A stretch of 64,000 nucleotides of DNA from Pedobacter arcticus A12 (GCF_000302595.1 NZ_JH947127.1:186001-250000); one strand, 5' to 3'. Shown: positions 33,116-41,716, numbered from the stretch's first letter. Numbers and translations are program-made. Notes: a model not told the origin generated them from the sequence alone.

Positions 33116-33585
33116 AACTCAATCAAGTCTATTATTCTTTGCAGTCCTTCCTGATCATCCTTATCGAAAAAACTCAGGTGTTCGCTATCAACATCTAAAA
33201 CACCTATAATTACATCATTGCTATAAATAGGAATTACTATTTCCGACTTGGACAAACTACTGCAAGCAATGTGACCCTCGAACGCATCAACATCATCAAC
33301 TATCAGTGTTTTTGCATTTTGCCAAGCTGCACCACAAACACCCTTACCTTTTTGTATACGCGTACAGGCAACTGGCCCCTGAAAAGCATTCAGAACCAAT
33401 TGATCACCTTTAATCAGGTAAAAACCAACCCAAAACCAGTTAAACTGTTCTTTTAATGCCGCACAAACATTTCCTAAGTTTGCTGTTAAATCGGTTTCTC
33501 CAGTAATTAAAGCCTCAATTTGTGGTGTTAGTAATTGATACTGCTCTTTTTTAGTTCCACTGTTAATCGTTAAATCTTCTGCCAT
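33112..33585 (-). CDS. msrC: Free methionine-(R)-sulfoxide reductase (GAF domain)
   Basis: 157 residues, a single GAF domain. The enzyme reduces free methionine-R-sulfoxide. Three cysteines at 74 (VACTRI), 84 (GVCGAAW) and 108 (HIACSS) have the same 10- and 24-residue spacings as the known redox cysteines of E. coli fRMsr. The substrate-pocket text QGPVACTRI and the acid pair in VLDVDSEH also match. It is convergent with the TIGR04282 gene. Length and motifs are normal. Confidence 0.93.
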   Translation of the reverse strand: MAEDLTINSGTKKEQYQLLTPQIEALITGETDLTANLGNVCAALKEQFNWFWVGFYLIKGDQLVLNAFQGPVACTRIQKGKGVCGAAWQNAKTLIVDDVDAFEGHIACSSLSKSEIVIPIYSNDVIIGVLDVDSEHLSFFDKDDQEGLQRIIDLIEF

Positions 33586-34045
33586 TTTCTTTTGCTATTC
33601 TGTTCAAATATCATCAATTAAAACCCAACAAAGAAGATTTACATTTTAATGTAACGTGGGTTTTTGATATAACAAACCGATTATCAATTTATTTATAATA
33701 AATCATATCAGAATAATGCAGATTACGGCTGTTTCTCATTCAGTCCAGCCGAAGCACAGACTAAAGTTCACATTATCTTCGACATGAGAACTTTGCGGTA
33801 CAGGTGAACTGAGTAAAAGCACCGCCTTCTTAGCAAAGGGCGTAGTCGAGAGTTTTTTGTTTACTTTTTGCGGAAAAAATTGCGAAGCACTCTTGAATGC
33901 CGAACAAAGAAATAAACAAATAATGAAAAAAGTAAATGCCATTGCCCGGCATGAGGGCAGAAAAGGCTGTGCTGAAAAGGCATTAGCGACAGAATTCACG
34001 TTAATGTAGATTATTTAGAGAGCGTTATAAGAGGTGTCTTTTCAT
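33586..34045. other. Repeat-rich intergenic region
   Basis: 460 bases without a supportable gene. TTTTTTGTTTACTTTTTGCGG at about 33852-33872 is loosely mirrored by AAAAAAGTAAATGCC near 33927, a pattern common to dispersed repeats of this phylum. Flanking text (CATTATCTTCGACATGAG, GGGCGTAGTCGAGAG) looks like degraded GTCGA-type repeats. A minus-strand open frame across it is a shadow of this repeat DNA. Confidence 0.5.
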
Positions 34046-34774
34046 CTAATTCGCCAATAAATCAACATACCAAAACCCCGAGTTTTCTGATTGCGTAATA
34101 GCTATATCTCCACAAGTATCAGTCGAATTTTTAGGAGCTTTAAAAGCTTTGAAAACCTTCTCTCCTAGCGTATATTTTATGGGCTTGCTAAATATCGGTC
34201 CATCAAAAGCGAAAGTATGGAATTCTCCATTTTCTCCGCAAACATCCATATCTTCAGAAAAAGTTCGAATAAGCTCTTGGTTTATCTCCTCTCCCAACAA
34301 ATTGCCGTACTTCTCTTGGGTACAAACGATAACAGTTTTAAACCCAAACGCTAAAAACTCATCTACAACGGCTCGCGTATCACGTTTCCATAATGGGAAT
34401 AAGGCCGTTAAACCAACTTCCGCCAACTTATCTTCTCTATACTTACGTAAATCCTCCAAAAGAATATCTCCAAAAATGGAATGTATAATTCCTTCGAACT
34501 TAAATTTACGCAGATGTACACGCATAGTTTCATCGTAAGTCTGCATATCGGGCATTCCTGGTAAACGAATCTCGTAGAGCTCAATCCCTATCTCTTCTGC
34601 TTGCTGTTTTAACAACTCGTAACTAACGCCATGCATGGATATGCGGTTCACGCTATCGTTGATAGTGGTAACTAAGTAACGAATATCTAAATTGGGATCT
34701 TGCAAGCAATGATACAATGCCAATGCCGAGCCTTTGCCGCCGCTCCAATTAAAAACACATTTAAGCTTATTCAT
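34046..34774 (-). CDS. Dph6-related ATP pyrophosphatase
   Basis: 242 residues of the adenine nucleotide alpha-hydrolase (PP-loop) fold; the loop SGGKGSALAL is at 11-20. Text such as HGVSYELLKQQAEEIGI, IHSIFGDILLEDLRKYREDK, FPLWKRDT and GENGEFHTFAFDGP belongs to the diphthine-ammonia ligase (DUF71/COG2102) family. Bacteria do not make diphthamide, so its ATP-dependent amidation or ligation target here is unknown. It overlaps the sirtuin gene by 8 bases, and coexpression is very likely. Confidence 0.9.
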   Translation of the reverse strand: MNKLKCVFNWSGGKGSALALYHCLQDPNLDIRYLVTTINDSVNRISMHGVSYELLKQQAEEIGIELYEIRLPGMPDMQTYDETMRVHLRKFKFEGIIHSIFGDILLEDLRKYREDKLAEVGLTALFPLWKRDTRAVVDEFLAFGFKTVIVCTQEKYGNLLGEEINQELIRTFSEDMDVCGENGEFHTFAFDGPIFSKPIKYTLGEKVFKAFKAPKNSTDTCGDIAITQSENSGFWYVDLLAN

Positions 34775-35459
34775 TTTTAATTAGTTCAGATACCAGTACA
34801 GGCACACCAACACTAGCCTTTTCTTCGATTTTAACGATGTTTTTTGGTAGGTTAACATTGGGAATCTTTGGGTCGATGATGTAAACTGGTGTACCGGGTT
34901 TTGCCAATTCCAATAAACCAGATGCAGGGTAAACCGCCAAAGAACTCCCCACTAAAATTACAATATCAGCTTGTGGCATTTCATGCATTGCCTTGCTAAT
35001 CATGGGCACAGCTTCACCAAACCAAACTACATGCGGACGCAATTGAGACCCTAATTCACACAACTCACCCATTTCTATGGTTGGCTTCTGTAATTTATAA
35101 AGAAGCGCTGCATTTTTTGAGGAACGGGAATAAACAATTTCTCCATGTAAATGCATCACTACCTTTGACCCTGCTTTTTCGTGTAAATCATCGATGTTCT
35201 GCGTAATAATTAGCGTACCGAAATGCTTTTCGAGCTCGGCCAAAGCTAAATGTGCCGCGTTTGGCTTTGCTTCTAAAACCGCCTTCCTTCGCTCATTATA
35301 AAAGTTTTGTACTAAAACAGGATTACGAGCCCAAGCCTCTGGTGTAGCAACATCTTCTACGTTATAACCTTCCCAAAGGCCATCTGCATCTCTAAAAGTT
35401 TGCAAACCACTTTCAGCAGAAATCCCAGCCCCGGTTAAAATGATAATTTTCTTTTTCAT
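34767..35459 (-). CDS. cobB: NAD-dependent protein deacylase (sirtuin) lacking the zinc cysteines
   Basis: 230 residues from MKKKIIILTGAG at 35459; the frame continues upstream without support. Sir2 motifs: GAGISAESG (10-18), TQNIDDLHEKAG (86-97) with catalytic His105 in HLHG, FGE near 150, VGSSLAVYPASGL near 178. Tyr54 and Arg57 in FYNERR match the residues that select succinyl or malonyl groups in SIRT5/CobB. The zinc ribbon is degenerate: the first CxxC is replaced by SRSS, and only one Cys (ELCELG) remains. It overlaps the Dph6-like gene by 8 bases. Confidence 0.92.
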   Translation of the reverse strand: MKKKIIILTGAGISAESGLQTFRDADGLWEGYNVEDVATPEAWARNPVLVQNFYNERRKAVLEAKPNAAHLALAELEKHFGTLIITQNIDDLHEKAGSKVVMHLHGEIVYSRSSKNAALLYKLQKPTIEMGELCELGSQLRPHVVWFGEAVPMISKAMHEMPQADIVILVGSSLAVYPASGLLELAKPGTPVYIIDPKIPNVNLPKNIVKIEEKASVGVPVLVSELIKNE

Positions 35460-35478
35460 TCGTCGAATTCCTAAAACA

Positions 35479-35486
35479 CAAATATA
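35479..35486 (-). promoter_or_regulatory. Bacteroidota -7 promoter box (TATATTTG) for cobB-dph6 unit
   Basis: The minus strand reads TATATTTG, 19 bases before the cobB ATG at 35459. It lies within the longer open frame, so it favours the shorter start. Confidence 0.5.
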
Positions 35487-35545
35487 AACATCCATAGCTC
35501 ACAAGCTCGGCAAAATGTCCCTCTTTAAAATCCAGCTCATAAAAA

Positions 35546-35574
35546 AACTGCCTTAAATCATCTTTAAGGCAGTT
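35546..35574 (-). terminator. Rho-independent terminator after the PNPOx-like gene
   Basis: Perfect 12-base arms AACTGCCTTAAA/TTTAAGGCAGTT with a five-base loop. On the minus strand they are followed by a run of T. It separates the PNPOx-like gene from cobB. Confidence 0.85.
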
Positions 35575-35596
35575 GATAAAAAATTTGTTGAAAGTT

Positions 35597-36151
35597 TTAA
35601 ATATCCAATTTACCTTCTACACTATCATCCATCTGCTTACCAATAACCAAAGAAGTGACCATTTTAGCAAACGAAACCAATTCGCCATGTTTGGTATCCC
35701 AATAATAAACGCTAGTTGGTGTAACTTTTAAAAGACAGATATTCGGATCTTCCTTTCCTCCTGGAAACCAAACATTTAATAATGGATTCCAAAGCTCGTC
35801 AATCTTAGCTTGGTCTTCAACAATATCTGTAATTCCATAAATGTTTAAAAAGCCAGAGTTTTTGTTTTCCTGGAAAAACAAGTGTGTAAACGGGTCTGCT
35901 TCAATCTCCTCTTTCTTATGGCTGTCCTTTCCGCTCATAAACCACAAACTTCCTTCGTCGTCTACTTGCAGTACAGACATTGGCCTTACAGACATAGGAA
36001 CCCCAGTTTTAATACTGGTACAGAAAAAACAATTTTCCGCACTTTTAGCAATATCTTTTAATTTATCAATTGCCTCTTTTCCATGAAGATTTTTCTCGTG
36101 TTCTTTTTTATCCGCCTCAGAACTTCCAGCGTTATGATGTGTGTGTGACAT
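35597..36151 (-). CDS. Pyridoxamine 5'-phosphate oxidase-like general stress protein
   Basis: 184 residues. The flavin-binding split-barrel fold is shown by FFCTSIKTGVPMSVRPMSVLQVDDEGSLWFMSGKDSHK (in pieces, about 42-78) and LFFQENKNSGFLNIYG. It matches the 'general stress protein 26' branch, which binds FMN or a deazaflavin; substrates are unknown. The N-terminus is His/Lys/Glu-rich and probably disordered. It is a monocistronic unit with its own terminator at 35546. Confidence 0.88.
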   Translation of the reverse strand: MSHTHHNAGSSEADKKEHEKNLHGKEAIDKLKDIAKSAENCFFCTSIKTGVPMSVRPMSVLQVDDEGSLWFMSGKDSHKKEEIEADPFTHLFFQENKNSGFLNIYGITDIVEDQAKIDELWNPLLNVWFPGGKEDPNICLLKVTPTSVYYWDTKHGELVSFAKMVTSLVIGKQMDDSVEGKLDI

Positions 36152-36303
36152 AGGTTATATTTTTAAATTAACTGATACCCTATAAAAGCAAATAACAAAC
36201 CAAGTTTGCCCTTGGGTGCTTAAAAAAACACTTTAGCTTTTTAAATAAAACAGTTACTTTAGCTCATATTGTTATAAAACAACTATAAACAACACTGTAA
36301 AAA

Positions 36304-37293
36304 ATGACTTATTTAGCTAAAGCCGACAGATATACGGATATGATTTACCGCCGTTGCGGAAACAGTGGACTCAAGCTTTCTGCCCTTTCTTTAGGGCTGT
36401 GGCACAACTTCGGAGGCGTAGATGTTTACGAAAATTACCGGGCTATTTTACAATTAGCTTTTGATCGCGGTATTACACATTTTGATTTAGCCAATAATTA
36501 TGGTCCGCCTCCAGGATCTGCCGAAGAAAATTTTGGGCGTATTCTACATCAAGACTTCAAAAACTACCGCGACGAGCTCATTATCTCTACAAAAGCTGGA
36601 TACACGATGTGGGACGGACCTTACGGAGATTGGGGTTCTAAGAAATATTTAGTTTCCAGCTTAGATCAGAGCTTAAAACGTATGAATCTCGACTACGTAG
36701 ATATTTTTTATCATCATCGTCCCGATCCGGAAACACCTTTGGAAGAAACTATGGGAGCGCTAGATTTAATTGTGCGACAAGGGAAAGCTTTATATATAGG
36801 CTTAAGTAATTACGAAACACCCGAATTTGAAAAAGCGATAAGCATACTGGATGATTTAGGAACGCCTTGTATAATTCACCAGCCTAAGTATTCGATGTTT
36901 GAGCGATGGGTGGAAGATAGCTTATTAGATTCTTTGGAAAAAAACCAAGTTGGTTGCATACCATTTTCGCCTTTAGCGCAAGGTTTATTAACCAATAAAT
37001 ACTTAAATGGCATACCAAGTGACAGCCGCTTGGCAAAAGAACACGGTTTTTTAAACGAGCAATATGCCACAGCGGAAAAAATTGAAAAGGTAAAACAGCT
37101 AAATGAAATTGCTGAAGAAAGAGGTCAAACCTTAGCACAGATGGCAATTGCTTGGTTATTAAAAGATGATAGGGTAACCTCTGTTTTGGTAGGTGCAAGT
37201 AAACCTACGCAACTTGCCGACTCCTTAAAAGCACTAGACAATATTATTTTTGAGGAAAACGAATTGAGAGCTATTGAAGGAATTTTAGCTTAA
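36304..37293 (+). CDS. Aldo/keto reductase, L-glyceraldehyde 3-phosphate reductase-like (YghZ)
   Basis: 329 residues, TIM barrel. The start MTYLAKADRYTDMIYRRCGNSGLKLS, the catalytic Asp/Tyr in HFDLANNYGPPPGSAEENFG (about 60-79), Lys in STKAGY, and His in YHHRPDPETPLEET all match the AKR14 group of E. coli YghZ. Members reduce L-glyceraldehyde 3-phosphate and methylglyoxal with NADPH. The C-terminal SVLVGASKPTQLADSLKAL is the NADP-binding end. A single gene with a terminator at 37315. Confidence 0.94.
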   Translation: MTYLAKADRYTDMIYRRCGNSGLKLSALSLGLWHNFGGVDVYENYRAILQLAFDRGITHFDLANNYGPPPGSAEENFGRILHQDFKNYRDELIISTKAGYTMWDGPYGDWGSKKYLVSSLDQSLKRMNLDYVDIFYHHRPDPETPLEETMGALDLIVRQGKALYIGLSNYETPEFEKAISILDDLGTPCIIHQPKYSMFERWVEDSLLDSLEKNQVGCIPFSPLAQGLLTNKYLNGIPSDSRLAKEHGFLNEQYATAEKIEKVKQLNEIAEERGQTLAQMAIAWLLKDDRVTSVLVGASKPTQLADSLKALDNIIFEENELRAIEGILA

Positions 37294-37314
37294 AATATTT
37301 CGGAAATTATTCAG

Positions 37315-37346
37315 AAAACCTACGGCAAACCGTAGGTTTTTTGTTT
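37315..37346 (+). terminator. Rho-independent terminator after the aldo/keto reductase
   Basis: AAAACCTACGG-caaa-CCGTAGGTTTT followed by TTGTTTTG. Confidence 0.88.
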
Positions 37347-37411
37347 TGTCATAAATCTATCCTAAACCTAAAAACAGCACCCACTAAATATGGTTTAAAC
37401 TTTAACATCCT

Positions 37412-37419
37412 TACCTTTG
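37412..37419 (+). promoter_or_regulatory. Bacteroidota -7 promoter box (TACCTTTG) for mazG
   Basis: TACCTTTG matches TAnnTTTG, 16 bases before the mazG ATG. Confidence 0.6.
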
Positions 37420-37435
37420 GGCAAAACCACAATCA

Positions 37436-38233
37436 ATGAATGTTTTTGAACAACAACACCAACCTGCAAAAGCCTTTGAACGTCTTTTAGCCATCATGGA
37501 TGATTTAAGGACGCAATGTCCGTGGGATAAAAAGCAGACCATGGAAACTTTGCGTCACCTCACTATTGAAGAAACATACGAGCTTTCTGATGCGATTTTA
37601 GAAGGCGACATGACCGAGATCAGAAAAGAGTTGGGTGATTTGATGTTGCATTTGGTTTTTTACGCTAAAATTGGCTCAGAAACGAATGATTTTAATATTT
37701 CGGATGTTTTAAACGGCATCTGCGAAAAGCTAATCAACCGCCATCCACATATTTACAGCGACACCATTGCAGAAACGGAAGAACAGGTAAAGCAAAACTG
37801 GGAACAAATTAAACTAAAAGAAGGTAATAAATCGGTTCTCGCGGGAGTTCCCTCTTCCCTACCTGCTTTGGTAAAAGCTTCCAGAATACAAGAAAAAGCA
37901 AGAGGTGTAGGATTTGATTGGGAAGAAAAAGAACAAGTTTGGGCTAAAGTTGAAGAGGAACTGCAAGAGTTTAAAGACGAGTTTAACGTGGTTGACAATC
38001 AAGAGATTGATAAAGAAAAAGCCGAAGGTGAATTTGGAGATTTGTTGTTCTCGCTGATCAATTACGCCCGTTTCATCAACATTAACCCAGAAGACGCTTT
38101 AGAAAAAACCAACCGCAAGTTTATCAAACGCTTTCAGTACTTAGAATCTAAAGCAAGTGGAATGGGTAAAGATTTAAAAGACATGAGTTTAACAGAGATG
38201 GACGTTTTCTGGAACGAAGCAAAAAAAATGTAA
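37436..38233 (+). CDS. mazG: Nucleoside triphosphate pyrophosphohydrolase MazG
   Basis: 265 residues with two MazG domains. The enzyme hydrolyses NTPs and dNTPs to monophosphates, cleaning damaged nucleotides. The first domain has CPWDKKQTMETLRHLTIEETYE with the metal-binding EExxE near 43-47, then ELGDLMLHLVFYAKI (about 67-81). The second has VEEELQEFKDEF and EFGDLLFSLINYARF. Length is typical. The downstream lipoprotein starts 53 bases later. Confidence 0.96.
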   Translation: MNVFEQQHQPAKAFERLLAIMDDLRTQCPWDKKQTMETLRHLTIEETYELSDAILEGDMTEIRKELGDLMLHLVFYAKIGSETNDFNISDVLNGICEKLINRHPHIYSDTIAETEEQVKQNWEQIKLKEGNKSVLAGVPSSLPALVKASRIQEKARGVGFDWEEKEQVWAKVEEELQEFKDEFNVVDNQEIDKEKAEGEFGDLLFSLINYARFININPEDALEKTNRKFIKRFQYLESKASGMGKDLKDMSLTEMDVFWNEAKKM

Positions 38234-38286
38234 CAACTGTATCAGTTACCTTGTCTATAACGTATTTGTATTTAAAAGGGGGAATT

Positions 38287-38739
38287 ATGTATTTAAACAA
38301 TTATCAATCTTCTATTTTTGGGATAGCAATCTTAGGATTACTGTCTTTTATTGCATGCGAGCAAACTATCGAAACTAATAAAGTTGTTGATTTCGGCGCT
38401 AAAGCAACACTTTATCAAGCTAAGAGTGTGTGGTTTGGTACTGATACTTTAACGGGGATGCATGTTACCGTTGAAGAGATTGCGGATAGCAGATGTGCTG
38501 AAGATGTTCAATGTGTATGGGCTGGCGAGGCGAAAGTAAAACTACTAGCTACAAGTAAAACTGATACCGTAGCATTAGATTTAATCATTTCCCCAGAAAA
38601 AAACTCAAAAACCGACACACTAAGTTTTGGTTTAAATGATAAAAACTATAAAGCCTTACTTTATTCAGTCGATCCCTATCCGAATACCAAAATTAAGGGT
38701 GTAAAATCTGCTACGTTCACTATTTTAAAATCAGATTAA
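38287..38739 (+). CDS. Small lipoprotein of unknown function
   Basis: 150 residues from the ATG at 38287; an earlier in-frame TTG is rejected because MYLNNYQSSIFGIAILGLLSFIAC gives a clean lipobox. An AAAAGGGGG stretch 3-11 bases upstream is one of the few Shine-Dalgarno-like sites here. The mature protein contains DSRCAEDVQCVWAGEAKVKL, a pattern with two Cys that recurs in small Bacteroidota proteins of unknown function. It precedes the sigma factor gene by 16 bases. Confidence 0.75.
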   Translation: MYLNNYQSSIFGIAILGLLSFIACEQTIETNKVVDFGAKATLYQAKSVWFGTDTLTGMHVTVEEIADSRCAEDVQCVWAGEAKVKLLATSKTDTVALDLIISPEKNSKTDTLSFGLNDKNYKALLYSVDPYPNTKIKGVKSATFTILKSD

Positions 38740-38755
38740 CAATATAAATAGCTGA

Positions 38756-39325
38756 ATGCGGAAACCTTATAGCGATTATAGCGAGCAGGAATTAATTGAC
38801 CGATGCAGAAAAGATGACAGTAAAGCTCAAGAAATGCTTTACAAACGCTTTTACGCATACGCTATAGCTATTTGCATGCGCTATTGTATCAATAGAGACG
38901 ATGCTTTAGAAGCTGTAAACGATGCTTTTATCAAACTTTTTAAAACCATAAAAACGTTTGAACACAATCGTTTAATAAAACCTTGGTTTAGGCAAATTGT
39001 TGTAAACTCGGCAATTGACAATAGGCGGAAAAATTTGAAACATGCCAACGTTTTAGATATTGAGGATGCGGATGAGCCCATTACCAACCACAACATCATC
39101 AGTAAAATAAACGCCGAAGAAATTTTAGGATTGTTAAAAGATTTACCAGAAATGCACAGGGTTGTTTTTAACCTTTACGAGATTGACGGTTACACACATG
39201 AAGAAATTGCTGATATATTAGAAATGCCTTCCAGCAGTTCTAGGGTGTATTTATCAAGAGCAAAAGAGAAATTAAGAAAATTAGTAAATGCTCATTTTTA
39301 TTTGAATTATGAACGAGCAATTTGA
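38756..39325 (+). CDS. ECF-type RNA polymerase sigma factor
   Basis: 189 residues. Region 2 (QELIDRCRKDDSKAQEMLYKRF, then DALEAVNDAFIKLFKTIKTF) recognises the -10-like element. Region 4 (LPEMHRVVFNLYEIDGYTHEEIADILEMPSSSSRVYLSRAKEKLR, in pieces) has the helix-turn-helix. It belongs to the sigma-70 family common in Bacteroidota, related to the groups that pair with membrane anti-sigma proteins. The next gene starts 17 bases inside it and probably encodes its membrane partner. Confidence 0.94.
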   Translation: MRKPYSDYSEQELIDRCRKDDSKAQEMLYKRFYAYAIAICMRYCINRDDALEAVNDAFIKLFKTIKTFEHNRLIKPWFRQIVVNSAIDNRRKNLKHANVLDIEDADEPITNHNIISKINAEEILGLLKDLPEMHRVVFNLYEIDGYTHEEIADILEMPSSSSRVYLSRAKEKLRKLVNAHFYLNYERAI

Positions 39326-40628
39326 TAGAACTTTAAGAAACCACATTAGAGATACATTTGATCATTACGATGATTTAATGGCGGATGATGGGTGGAATAA
39401 ATTCCAGAAACAGAAAAACAGAAAAAAACGCGGTTTGATTCTTTGGTATGCCTTACCAAGCGGTATTGCGGCAGCTTTGACTTTATTGTGGATTTTCAAT
39501 ATCGCCACCAATAATGCTGTACAACCAACGGGTAAAAATATTGCTCAACATAAAGCTTCAAAACCGATAGAGACGATTTCAAAAGGTTCAAACGAAACAG
39601 TTGAAAGTTCCAGCGCTTTTGGAAAGCAAGCACACACCCCAACAACGGCATTAAAAAAAGAAATTAAGCCTACTATAAATCAGAACAAATCTGTTGAAAA
39701 CATTGTTAGTATTTCGGCTACTAACAGCAGAGCCAAGCTTAGTTTAGTTAGCACACATCAAATAAACTTTAACAGTTTTAAAGCTGATGATACAGCGCAG
39801 GGATTATTGCTAGATGAGTATAGTTTTAAAAACAGGGATGCTCAAAAAATTGACAATCGAACGTATTTAGCTTTTAAAACAGATTTATTAAAAAACACGG
39901 ATATTTATCCAAAATCGGCTACTTCACCAAATAAAAAAGAAGAAAAAAAGAAAAACAACAGCTTAAATTTCGCAGTTGACGCAAACACTTTTTATAGTTT
40001 CACTTCTACGGGCCTTAACAATGATCTAAACTTAGGAATAGGTGTTTTATCAGAATTAAAGTTGAGTAAATATTTAAGTATTAACTCTGGTATCAGTATA
40101 AACAGACAAAGTGCTGTTTACCAAAACTCAGAACAGAGCGGGGGTTCACAGGGTTTTGCCAGTCCTCCGGAATCGCCAAATGCTTCTATATCACAGATAG
40201 GAAAACAAAGTATTTCTGTAAGTGAAGGTGTAAGAACCAACGCTAAGCTGGTGGGTTTTGATATTCCTATAAATTTAAAATACAACATCCCCTTGGGGAA
40301 AGTAAAAACGTTCATCTCAACTGGAGTTAGCTCATACAGTTTGCTTAACCAAAGTTACGTTAACGACCTGTCTGTGATAAACTATTCGTTAACCAGCGCT
40401 CCCACAACAACGGTTTTAAGAAGCGTTGAGGAAGAACAAGATCCTGCTTTTAGTAACTTTCAATTTGCCCGTACTGTTAATTTTTCTTTTGGAGTTTTAT
40501 ATCCTGTTAGTAGTAAAAACAGTATTTCTGTAGAGCCTTTTGTAAAATATCCAATTGCGGGTTTTGGCAATAGAGATTTAGAGATTGGATCTGGAGGAAT
40601 TAGCTTTAAGCTGAATTTTGGGAAATAG
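39309..40628 (+). CDS. Inner-membrane-anchored protein with beta-barrel-like C-terminus; likely anti-sigma partner
   Basis: 439 residues. Residues 1-40 are charged and predicted cytosolic (NEQFDRTLRNHIRDTFDHYD, then DDGWNKFQKQ). One hydrophobic segment spans about 44-63 (LWYALPSGIAAALTLLWIF). Residues 70-215 are a low-complexity Ser/Thr/Asn/Lys linker. From about 220 to the end (SLNFAVDANTFYSF to GGISFKLNFGK) the alternating pattern and terminal Phe-Gly-Lys look like an outer-membrane beta-barrel. The gene overlaps the sigma factor by 17 bases. An anti-sigma role is inferred from position and topology. Confidence 0.7.
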   Translation: MNEQFDRTLRNHIRDTFDHYDDLMADDGWNKFQKQKNRKKRGLILWYALPSGIAAALTLLWIFNIATNNAVQPTGKNIAQHKASKPIETISKGSNETVESSSAFGKQAHTPTTALKKEIKPTINQNKSVENIVSISATNSRAKLSLVSTHQINFNSFKADDTAQGLLLDEYSFKNRDAQKIDNRTYLAFKTDLLKNTDIYPKSATSPNKKEEKKKNNSLNFAVDANTFYSFTSTGLNNDLNLGIGVLSELKLSKYLSINSGISINRQSAVYQNSEQSGGSQGFASPPESPNASISQIGKQSISVSEGVRTNAKLVGFDIPINLKYNIPLGKVKTFISTGVSSYSLLNQSYVNDLSVINYSLTSAPTTTVLRSVEEEQDPAFSNFQFARTVNFSFGVLYPVSSKNSISVEPFVKYPIAGFGNRDLEIGSGGISFKLNFGK

Positions 40629-40632
40629 AGAG

Positions 40633-40667
40633 AGCCTCACCCCCAACGCTCTCCGAAAGAGAGGGAG
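40633..40667. repeat. CTCTCC-hairpin repeat (same family as in valS)
   Basis: GCCTCACCCCCAACGCTCTCC-gaaa-GAGAGGGAG is the reverse of the element at 13307-13338. It follows the stop codon at 40628 by 4 bases and may serve as a terminator here. Confidence 0.75.
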
Positions 40668-40695
40668 CTGATTTTGTTAAAGGATATATTTAAGT

Positions 40696-40708
40696 GTTAG
40701 CGGGCATT
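40696..40708 (+). repeat. GTTAGCGGGCATT, first copy
   Basis: A 13-base sequence present identically at 41198-41210. It lies 16 bases upstream of the lipoprotein ATG at 40725. Confidence 0.6.
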
Positions 40709-40724
40709 TTAAAAGGACGACAAT

Positions 40725-41093
40725 ATGAAAAATCAAATTAAACTTTTAGCAATTTTCACCTTGACACTGATGTTGTCAGTTGGGATTTCAAGTTGTAAAA
40801 AAGATAACTTTGAAAACAAACAGACTCTAAAAAAACTCTACAACACCTACAAAAACGGAGAAATTAGTGAATGTAAACACAACGGACAGACGGTTTACAT
40901 TGCAGGATTGAACGCTTATGACGCGGGAGGGGCAATTTACGACAAAGATGGAAAACAAGTCGGAACTTGTAACTACGCTTGGGGAAAACCAGACGCTATA
41001 TGCGGACAATTAACAGATTGTAAAACGATTTACAGAGTTAAAGACAACATATGGGGACAACCAGCAGTTAACAAATATGGACTTGGTAAATAA
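40725..41093 (+). CDS. Small Cys-containing lipoprotein, unknown function
   Basis: 122 residues. Lipobox GISSC with Cys24, then KKDN. The mature part carries five further-spaced Cys (SECKHN, GTCNYA, AICGQ, DCKTIY) and Gly/Tyr-rich text NAYDAGGAIYDKDGKQVGTCNYAWG. Disulfide-bonded, exported. No family recognised. It stands between two copies of GTTAGCGGGCATT, an arrangement that looks like a small exchangeable cassette. Confidence 0.7.
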   Translation: MKNQIKLLAIFTLTLMLSVGISSCKKDNFENKQTLKKLYNTYKNGEISECKHNGQTVYIAGLNAYDAGGAIYDKDGKQVGTCNYAWGKPDAICGQLTDCKTIYRVKDNIWGQPAVNKYGLGK

Positions 41094-41197
41094 TTTACAG
41101 AAGTTTAAAGCAAAACTATTTCTATAGACCAAAATAGATAAAAACCGGCATTATATCATGACCAAGAAACACATCAGACACGCTACTGAGAACTGTC

Positions 41198-41210
41198 GTT
41201 AGCGGGCATT
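41198..41210 (+). repeat. GTTAGCGGGCATT, second copy
   Basis: Identical to 40696-40708 and continues into GCTAATG. It lies in the 186-base gap between the two lipoprotein genes. Confidence 0.6.
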
Positions 41211-41279
41211 GCTAATGAAAACATATAATGGTTTACAAAAATATCTACTGACCAGAAAAAACATAAACTTTTTTAAAAT

Positions 41280-41702
41280 ATGCAAACAAGGAAATTAAAA
41301 TTGAGGAATATTATCGCAATAGCAATCTGTCTCGTAGGCTTAACAGTATTTTCGGGTTGTAAAAAAGAAACCGCAGTAGAGTCGTCGATTATCGGGAAGT
41401 GGGTCACTTCTAGCCCGAATTTAAATCATAACGACACAATACACTTTACGTCAGGTATGAGGATAGAAGATTATTTTGTATTTGCACATATAACTTTATA
41501 CTCTTCAAATTCTTATTACTTCACCTATTCTTTAACAGAAAGTAATATTAAAATAACAAGCCATCAACCCGGAAGTGCGGAATTTAGCGAAACGTTTGAA
41601 TATACTATAAATGGTAATTCACTTACAATTAGAGGATTTAATAATCCTTTCTCTCTTACGAATGAAGCGAGAACAGATGTCCATTTTACAAAAGTTGAGT
41701 AA
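41280..41702 (+). CDS. Lipocalin-like small lipoprotein
   Basis: 140 residues. Lipobox VFSGC with Cys27, then KKET. SSIIGKWVTSS followed by repeated beta-strands (HITLYSSNSYYFTYSLTESNI, then FEYTINGNSLTIRG) matches the general plan of small lipocalin-like lipoproteins of this phylum (IxGkW start, then antiparallel strands). No ligand is known. Preceded by the second GTTAGCGGGCATT copy and followed by a small CACCT/AGGTG hairpin. Confidence 0.65.
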   Translation: MQTRKLKLRNIIAIAICLVGLTVFSGCKKETAVESSIIGKWVTSSPNLNHNDTIHFTSGMRIEDYFVFAHITLYSSNSYYFTYSLTESNIKITSHQPGSAEFSETFEYTINGNSLTIRGFNNPFSLTNEARTDVHFTKVE

Positions 41703-41716
41703 AAAACCTTAATAAA

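Noticed and set aside
33736-33999. 87-codon minus-strand frame with a hydrophobic stretch
   Set aside because: The region is repeat-like on both strands and the protein resembles nothing; the hydrophobic part comes from an A/T tract.
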